Assembly: GCA_002438625.1 (NCBI GenBank)
Contig: DJPS01000016.1
Coordinates: 1 to 58,678, forward strand
DNA from: Christensenella sp. UBA6406
GTDB taxonomy: Bacteria > Bacillota > Clostridia > Christensenellales > UBA1242
Length of the DNA stretch: 58,678 nt
Direction: 5' to 3'
The notes under the pieces were generated by a model. It did not search any database. It was not told the origin of the DNA and saw only the letters and a list, made by a program, of their open reading frames with translations. The position numbers and the translations under genes were made by a program. Of the stretch, positions 53,914 through 58,678 are shown piece by piece (the stretch's first letter is position 1; each line of letters starts with the position of its first letter).

Positions 53914-56448
53914 TTAAACATTATAGACAGCAACCAAATCTACGACTAAACCATTTTTGCTTCTTGTTACGGACTTGCCTTGACCGCCAACCCTATCTTG
54001 TTGGATTATGATATCTTCACTATATTTAGATATGATTAATCCATTTATATCTTTAACAATTATAGTGTAAGGCATTCTAACAATGCTAGCAAACACAAGT
54101 TTTGTGCCGTTATCTTTGCCAAAGTTTGTTATTTTTATTCCTTTTCTTGCACGCTTTGAAAGTTCATCGCCAAGTGAGGCAATTATGGTGCGTTTTGCAT
54201 AAGCCTTATCTGTTACGGTTATGATTTCCCCTTCATCATTAGAAAGTTGAGCCATAACAACGCTGTCACCATCGTTTAGCACTATTGCCTTAACACCTTG
54301 TGAAACCCTGCCAATAGGGGCAATATCTGTGAGTTCGGCACTTAAAACCATTCCTTGTTCTGTTACAATTATCATTCTATCAAATTGTGGTTGTTCTAAG
54401 CACGCACTTACAATTTCATCCCCATCCTTTAATGAAATTGCATCAAATTGGCTCTTGCCCACATTATATTCACTTAGATTAGAGCATTTAACCAATCCAT
54501 CCTTAGTGAACAAATAAAGTTTTTGATTTTTAGGCATTGTGTTATAAGCACCTAAGAACACCGCCTTTTCGTTTTGCTTAAATTCAAATATTGAAGAAAG
54601 TGGAGTGCCTTTATCTTTAAACCTACACTCTTCAACCGCACTCACAGGCAATTTATAGCAAGTGCCATAATTTGTTATTATATATGCAGTTTTATCCGTG
54701 CTTGTTTCGCAAAGAAGTGAATGCACTTCGTTTAATGTGCTGTTATCTGTAAATTCCTTTTGTGCCATTCCATAATTTTTCTTTGGAATAGATTTAATTG
54801 CCCCATTTGCAGTGATTGCAAGCACGACATCTTTAACCAAATCCACTTCTGGTTCTAATTTGATTTCATCTAATTCTTTTGCCGTTTTTATCTTGCTCTT
54901 TCGTGGCTCTTTATAAGCACGCTTAATTTGCCCAAGTTCTTCTTTAACCACTTGCAACTGTCTTTTTGGACTACCAACAATTTCGGTTAAATATTTTATT
55001 CGCTCTTTCAACTCTTTCAACTCTTGCTCTATTTTCAAGCTTTCTAAGTTTGTAAGTTTTGCAAGCCTCATATCCAAAATTGCTTGTGCTTGTTTTTCGC
55101 TAAAACTGAACTTTGCCCTTAACCTTGCTTTTGCTTCTGTTGTGTTTGGGCTTGTCTTAATTATTTTAATGATTGCATCTATATTTTTTATTGCAATAAG
55201 CAACCCTTCTAAAATATGGGCACGCTCTTTTGCTAAGTCCAAATCGTATTTAGACCTTTTTAAGATAACGCCTTGCCTATAAACAATGTAATATTTAAGC
55301 ATATCAATTAAACCTAATTGCTTTGGCTTTCCATCTGCAATAGCGACCATATTGAAATTAAATTGAGTTTGCAAATCTGTATATTTATAAAGGAAACTTA
55401 AAATTGGCTCTGGCTCTACATCCTTTTTAAGTTTGATAACCGCACGCATTCCGTTTCTATCAGACTCGTCCCTTATCTCTGCAATGCCCGCCAAATTTGC
55501 CTTGCCTTTATCTTCTTTAAGTTCCATAATTTTTGCTAAAAGTCTTGCCTTGTTCACCTGATAAGGCAATTCACTTATAACAATCATTTTTTTGTCACCT
55601 TCTGTTTCAATGCTTAACTTTGACCTTATTGTTACCTTGCCTTTACCCGTTGCATAGGCTTGAACCAAATCTTCCCCGCCTATTAAATAACCGCCCGTTG
55701 GAAAGTCTGGTGCGGGCAACACTTTCATAACTTCGGCTAATGTTGCTTTTGGCTTTTCTATAAGCAATGTGCAGGCATCTATAACTTCGTTCAAATTGTG
55801 CGTTGGAATGTTTGTCGCAAGTCCTACCGCTATACCCATACTCCCATTTACAAGCAAGTTAGGGAAACCCGCAGGCAACATATCTGGCTCTTTAAGCGTA
55901 TCATCAAAGTTGAAACTCCAACTCACTGTGTTCTTTTCTAAGTCTTTAAGCATTTCCATTGCTAGCGGGGTCAATCTCGCTTCCGTATAACGCATTGCGG
56001 CGGCATTATCCCCATCAACTGAACCAAAGTTTCCGTGCCCTTCAACAAGCGTTTCTCGCATATTGAAAGGTTGTGCCATTCTTACCATTGCATCGTAAAC
56101 TGAACTGTCCCCGTGTGGATGATATTTTCCTAAGCAATCGCCAACAACTTTGGCACTTTTCCTAAATGGTTTATCGGGCGACATTCCAAGTTCGTACATA
56201 TCATACAAAATACGCCTTTGAACTGGCTTTAACCCATCTTCAACACGTGGCAATGCTCTATCCAAAATAACGTGCTCGCTATATGGAATCATAGAGTTAT
56301 GAAGAACGTGCTCCACGCTTTCGGTTAAAATGTTATCATCAAAAAGTCCGCCAGTGTTTTTTAGGCTTTTGCTTAACTCTTTGTCTGTTTCTTCATCTAT
56401 CATTGTTAATTGCTCGTTGTTTTTATCTTTTTCGTTCTTATTATCCAT
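53914..56448 (-). CDS. parC: type IIA topoisomerase subunit A, ParC-type (844 aa)
   Basis: DNA cleavage/rejoining subunit. The active tyrosine is Y154 in AAAMRYTEARLT; the quinolone region GKYHPHGDSSVYD is at about 107-119 with S115. The usual core is preceded by ~45 extra, charged residues. The C-terminal beta-pinwheel is present, but I see no QRRGGKG GyrA box (the nearest segments are NYGMAQKEF and RVGGQGKS), which points to a decatenating topoisomerase IV subunit rather than gyrase. It follows parE by 149 bp. The start has only a weak AGGAT site, so translation may depend on the upstream gene. Confidence 0.75.
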   Translation of the reverse strand: MDNKNEKDKNNEQLTMIDEETDKELSKSLKNTGGLFDDNILTESVEHVLHNSMIPYSEHVILDRALPRVEDGLKPVQRRILYDMYELGMSPDKPFRKSAKVVGDCLGKYHPHGDSSVYDAMVRMAQPFNMRETLVEGHGNFGSVDGDNAAAMRYTEARLTPLAMEMLKDLEKNTVSWSFNFDDTLKEPDMLPAGFPNLLVNGSMGIAVGLATNIPTHNLNEVIDACTLLIEKPKATLAEVMKVLPAPDFPTGGYLIGGEDLVQAYATGKGKVTIRSKLSIETEGDKKMIVISELPYQVNKARLLAKIMELKEDKGKANLAGIAEIRDESDRNGMRAVIKLKKDVEPEPILSFLYKYTDLQTQFNFNMVAIADGKPKQLGLIDMLKYYIVYRQGVILKRSKYDLDLAKERAHILEGLLIAIKNIDAIIKIIKTSPNTTEAKARLRAKFSFSEKQAQAILDMRLAKLTNLESLKIEQELKELKERIKYLTEIVGSPKRQLQVVKEELGQIKRAYKEPRKSKIKTAKELDEIKLEPEVDLVKDVVLAITANGAIKSIPKKNYGMAQKEFTDNSTLNEVHSLLCETSTDKTAYIITNYGTCYKLPVSAVEECRFKDKGTPLSSIFEFKQNEKAVFLGAYNTMPKNQKLYLFTKDGLVKCSNLSEYNVGKSQFDAISLKDGDEIVSACLEQPQFDRMIIVTEQGMVLSAELTDIAPIGRVSQGVKAIVLNDGDSVVMAQLSNDEGEIITVTDKAYAKRTIIASLGDELSKRARKGIKITNFGKDNGTKLVFASIVRMPYTIIVKDINGLIISKYSEDIIIQQDRVGGQGKSVTRSKNGLVVDLVAVYNV

Positions 56449-56597
56449 AAAAATTAAATCCTATTTATAATTTTATTTAATTAAATATTGCAAAATTAAT
56501 TTTATTCTATTTTACCGCTTTATTTTGCACTGTTTTATGCACTTTTTTAGCATTTTTAGCGTATAAAATATGTTGATTTATAATAATTAATTATTTA

Positions 56598-58541
56598 TTA
56601 TTTTTTGCTAACTTTATCAAGGAAATCTTCTTTATTAAAATCGGCATATTTTGCAATGTAGGCTTTTCTTGCATCTGCATTGTCGCCCATTAAAATTGTT
56701 ATCATTCTTTCTGCTTCTGCTGCATCTTCCAAATCTACACGGACAAGCGTTCTGTGCTTAGGGTCAATGGTTGTTTCCCAAAGTTGTTCTGGGTTCATTT
56801 CGCCAAGACCTTTGTAACGCTGAATTTGATAGCCCTTGCCCATTCTTGCAATCGCTTCTGGCAACTCTTTATCACTATAAACATATTCAATGTCCTTGCC
56901 TTTTGAAACCCTATAAAGCGGAGGCATTCCAATATAAATGTGTCCGTTTGTGATTAACTCTTTCATATACCTGAAAAAGAAAGTTAAAAGAATTGCCCTG
57001 ATGTGTGCGCCATCTTGGTCTGCATCTGAAAGGATAATGATTTTATGATATTTTAAACTTTTTAAATCTATATCACCAACGCCACACCCAAGTGCTGAAA
57101 TAAGCGTTCTAATTTCATCGTTTTGCAAAACTTGGTCAAGTCTTTTCTTTTCCGCATTAAGTGGTTTACCTTTAAGTGGCAAGATTGCTTGAAAATATCT
57201 ATCTCTCGCTTGCTTGGCACTGCCACCAGCGGAATCGCCCTCAACAATGAACAACTCGTTAAGTTCTGCCTTTCGCCCCGTGCAAGCGGATAACTTGCCA
57301 ACCAAATTTGTGCTATCTATGCTGTTCTTTGCCCTTGTTAGTTCTTTCGCCTTTCGTGCCGCTTCCCTTGCCTTAGATGCACTTTTAGCCTTGCCCACAA
57401 TAATTTCAATAGTTGAATTATATTCTTTTCTTGAAAGCAATTTGGTAAGTTCGTTTGTTACAATCGTTTCAACTTCTGTTTTCGCCTCTACGTTGCCAAG
57501 TTTTGTTTTTGTTTGACCCTCAAATTGAACATTTTTCATTTTGATTGAAAGCACAGCAGTCAAGCCTTCTTTATAATCATCAGCAATTAAATTTTGCTCT
57601 TTTTCCTTTATGAAATTGCCTTTTCGCCCAAGGTCGTTCATCACCTTTGTAAGTGCAGTTCTAAAACCCGTTTCGTGCGTTCCACCCTCTGTGGTTGGGA
57701 TGTTGTTTACATATGAGAACACGCTATCCGTGTATGAATCGGTGTAAGATAAAGCGAGTTCTAACTTAACCAAATCTGTTTGCCCTTCAATATAAATGGC
57801 AGGTTGAAATAATGATAATTTATCAGTATTGATATATTTAATAAAATCCGCAAGTCCGCCTTCGTATTTATAAACTTCATTTTGATTTGATTTTTCATCT
57901 ATTAATTCAATCTCTATGCCTTTATTTAAAAATGCAAGTTCTCTAAGTCTTTTAGAAACTGTGTCAAATTCAAATGTTGCATCTTTAAACACTTCACTAT
58001 CTGGCAAAAACTTAACAAGCGTGCCGTTTTTAGTTGTTGAACCAACTTCTTTCAACTTTTGCGTGCAAACACCGCTGTGTTGGTCGCCTTTTGCATCTAC
58101 AACACTTTCAAAGCGGGCAAAATATTCCTTGCCGTTTTTGTAAACCGTAACATCACACCATTTGCTAAGTGCATTTGTTACAGATGCTCCAACCCCGTGC
58201 AATCCGCCACTATAATTGTAGTTTTCGTTGTTAAATTTTCCGCCTGCGTGCAACTGAGTGAAAACGACTTCAACGCCACTGATTTTTAATTTTGGGTGTA
58301 TGTCAACGGGAACGCCACGACCATTGTCTTCAACTGATGCACTGCCATCTTTAAACAATTTGACAATAATTTTATTTGCAAATCCATTAGATGCTTCATC
58401 TATTGCATTATCCACAATTTCCCAAAGCAAGTGATGCAAACCCTTTATGCCCGTTGTGCCTATGTACATTCCTGGGCGAAGCCTAACCGCATCAAGCCCT
58501 TCTAAAACTAATATATCTTTTGAATCATATGATTTTGTCAT
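56598..58541 (-). CDS. parE: type IIA topoisomerase subunit B, ParE-type (647 aa)
   Basis: ATPase subunit. GHKL motifs: EIVDNAIDEA, DNGRGVPVDIH, GGLHGVGASVTNALS. The TOPRIM domain has EGDSAGGSAKQARDR (about 430) and LSDADQDGAHIRAIL (about 505); the end IQRYKGLGEMNPEQLWETTIDP is standard. Length and KWCDVTVY segment fit both GyrB and ParE; the paired subunit A without a GyrA box and the lack of dnaA/recF neighbours favour ParE. Start follows AGGAGAG. A TGG-extended TAAAAT (58571-58576) is the likely -10. Confidence 0.8.
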   Translation of the reverse strand: MTKSYDSKDILVLEGLDAVRLRPGMYIGTTGIKGLHHLLWEIVDNAIDEASNGFANKIIVKLFKDGSASVEDNGRGVPVDIHPKLKISGVEVVFTQLHAGGKFNNENYNYSGGLHGVGASVTNALSKWCDVTVYKNGKEYFARFESVVDAKGDQHSGVCTQKLKEVGSTTKNGTLVKFLPDSEVFKDATFEFDTVSKRLRELAFLNKGIEIELIDEKSNQNEVYKYEGGLADFIKYINTDKLSLFQPAIYIEGQTDLVKLELALSYTDSYTDSVFSYVNNIPTTEGGTHETGFRTALTKVMNDLGRKGNFIKEKEQNLIADDYKEGLTAVLSIKMKNVQFEGQTKTKLGNVEAKTEVETIVTNELTKLLSRKEYNSTIEIIVGKAKSASKAREAARKAKELTRAKNSIDSTNLVGKLSACTGRKAELNELFIVEGDSAGGSAKQARDRYFQAILPLKGKPLNAEKKRLDQVLQNDEIRTLISALGCGVGDIDLKSLKYHKIIILSDADQDGAHIRAILLTFFFRYMKELITNGHIYIGMPPLYRVSKGKDIEYVYSDKELPEAIARMGKGYQIQRYKGLGEMNPEQLWETTIDPKHRTLVRVDLEDAAEAERMITILMGDNADARKAYIAKYADFNKEDFLDKVSKK

Positions 58542-58570
58542 ACATCTCTCCTATATCTCTCAATACAACC

Positions 58571-58576
58571 ATTTTA
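58571..58576 (-). promoter_or_regulatory. extended -10 promoter of parE/parC
   Basis: TAAAAT on the minus strand with TG one base upstream; the -35 region is only weakly matched. Located 30 bp before the start codon. Confidence 0.4.
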
Positions 58577-58622
58577 CCACAAAATTACGAATTTTAAAAG
58601 CACTTTTAAAAATTTTTTGTCA

Positions 58623-58670
58623 TCTTAAAAAAAGTTATCCACATTTTGGGCGTTTTTGTGGATAACTTTT
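58623..58670 (-). terminator. hairpin made of two inverted DnaA boxes, with T tract
   Basis: AAAAGTTATCCACA (58630-58643) and TGTGGATAACTTTT (58657-58670) form a perfect 14-bp stem around 13 bases. Each arm holds the full DnaA-box consensus TTATCCACA. On the minus strand the stem is followed by T7, so it can act as an intrinsic terminator for a gene beyond the right edge, or as a DnaA site upstream of parE. Confidence 0.6.
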
Positions 58671-58678
58671 GCATATGT

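Noticed and set aside
53751..54011. Plus-strand frame with 11-residue HKIG repeats
   Set aside because: TTG start without ribosome binding site, overlaps parC on the other strand, and copy 1 of the repeat has a stop in the same frame; explained by the 33-bp DNA repeat.
58630..58670. Chromosomal origin of replication
   Set aside because: Only two DnaA boxes are visible, with no dnaA/dnaN neighbours and no AT-rich unwinding element in view; the window ends here.

Overview
This is an AT-rich bacterial chromosome segment, most likely from an uncultured, spore-forming Clostridia-type Firmicute. The evidence is spoIIID, a SpoIIQ-type LytM protein with a good SigF-like promoter, a SigE-like promoter in front of spoIIID, strong AGGAGG-type ribosome binding sites, a parE/parC pair, and surface proteins with SipW-dependent-type signal peptides. 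I saw no rRNA, tRNA, CRISPR array or insertion sequence. Nearly all genes are on the minus strand; only three genes (32.2-33.0 kb and 47.6-49.1 kb) are on plus.

Layout. 1-472: the start of a BRO-N/DinD-like gene cut by the window edge, then a candidate structured small RNA. 473-1132: a small TasA/camelysin-like SipW-type exported protein, preceded by about 1.1 kb of non-coding DNA whose best promoter has a G9 tract between its -35 and -10 boxes. 2214-4095: an overlapping ATPase/TOPRIM-like pair that resembles defence modules and lies between two almost identical terminator hairpins. 4424-31886: two giant paralogous lipoproteins (3956 and 5047 aa) made of Ig-like domains and GLUG beta-helix modules; together they take up nearly half the window. 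32245-33036: a TtcA-like tRNA thiolase, divergent from the giants. 33195-37437: a sporulation/housekeeping block (spoIIID, ferritin-like protein, acpP, SpoIIQ-like protein, a secreted hypothetical, a degenerate Fe-alcohol-dehydrogenase-like protein). 37644-43411: a VirB6/TrbL-like membrane protein, a lipoprotein, a small membrane protein and a HAD phosphatase. 43756-47263: a modular surface protein whose gene is frameshifted at a second G9 tract. 47630-49061: a YunG-like protein and a HIT-ASCH fusion. 49415-58541: secA, a DUF4143 ATPase with a four-copy 33-bp repeat array at its promoter, parC and parE.

The most notable theme is surface variation. Both SipW-type proteins carry the same TAGGC-G9 sequence, one in a promoter spacer and one inside the fifth-to-eleventh-codon region of the reading frame. 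In the second case the open frame lacks a start and signal peptide as read here; removing one G restores a complete SipW-type signal peptide fused in frame to the 1118-codon ORF. This has the form of a slipped-strand phase-variation switch, captured in the OFF state. Next to it the two giant GLUG lipoproteins are separated by a perfect 22-bp inverted repeat around 140 bp, and the larger one has an operator-like palindrome over its -10 box. All functional statements are from reading the sequence; no database search was possible.
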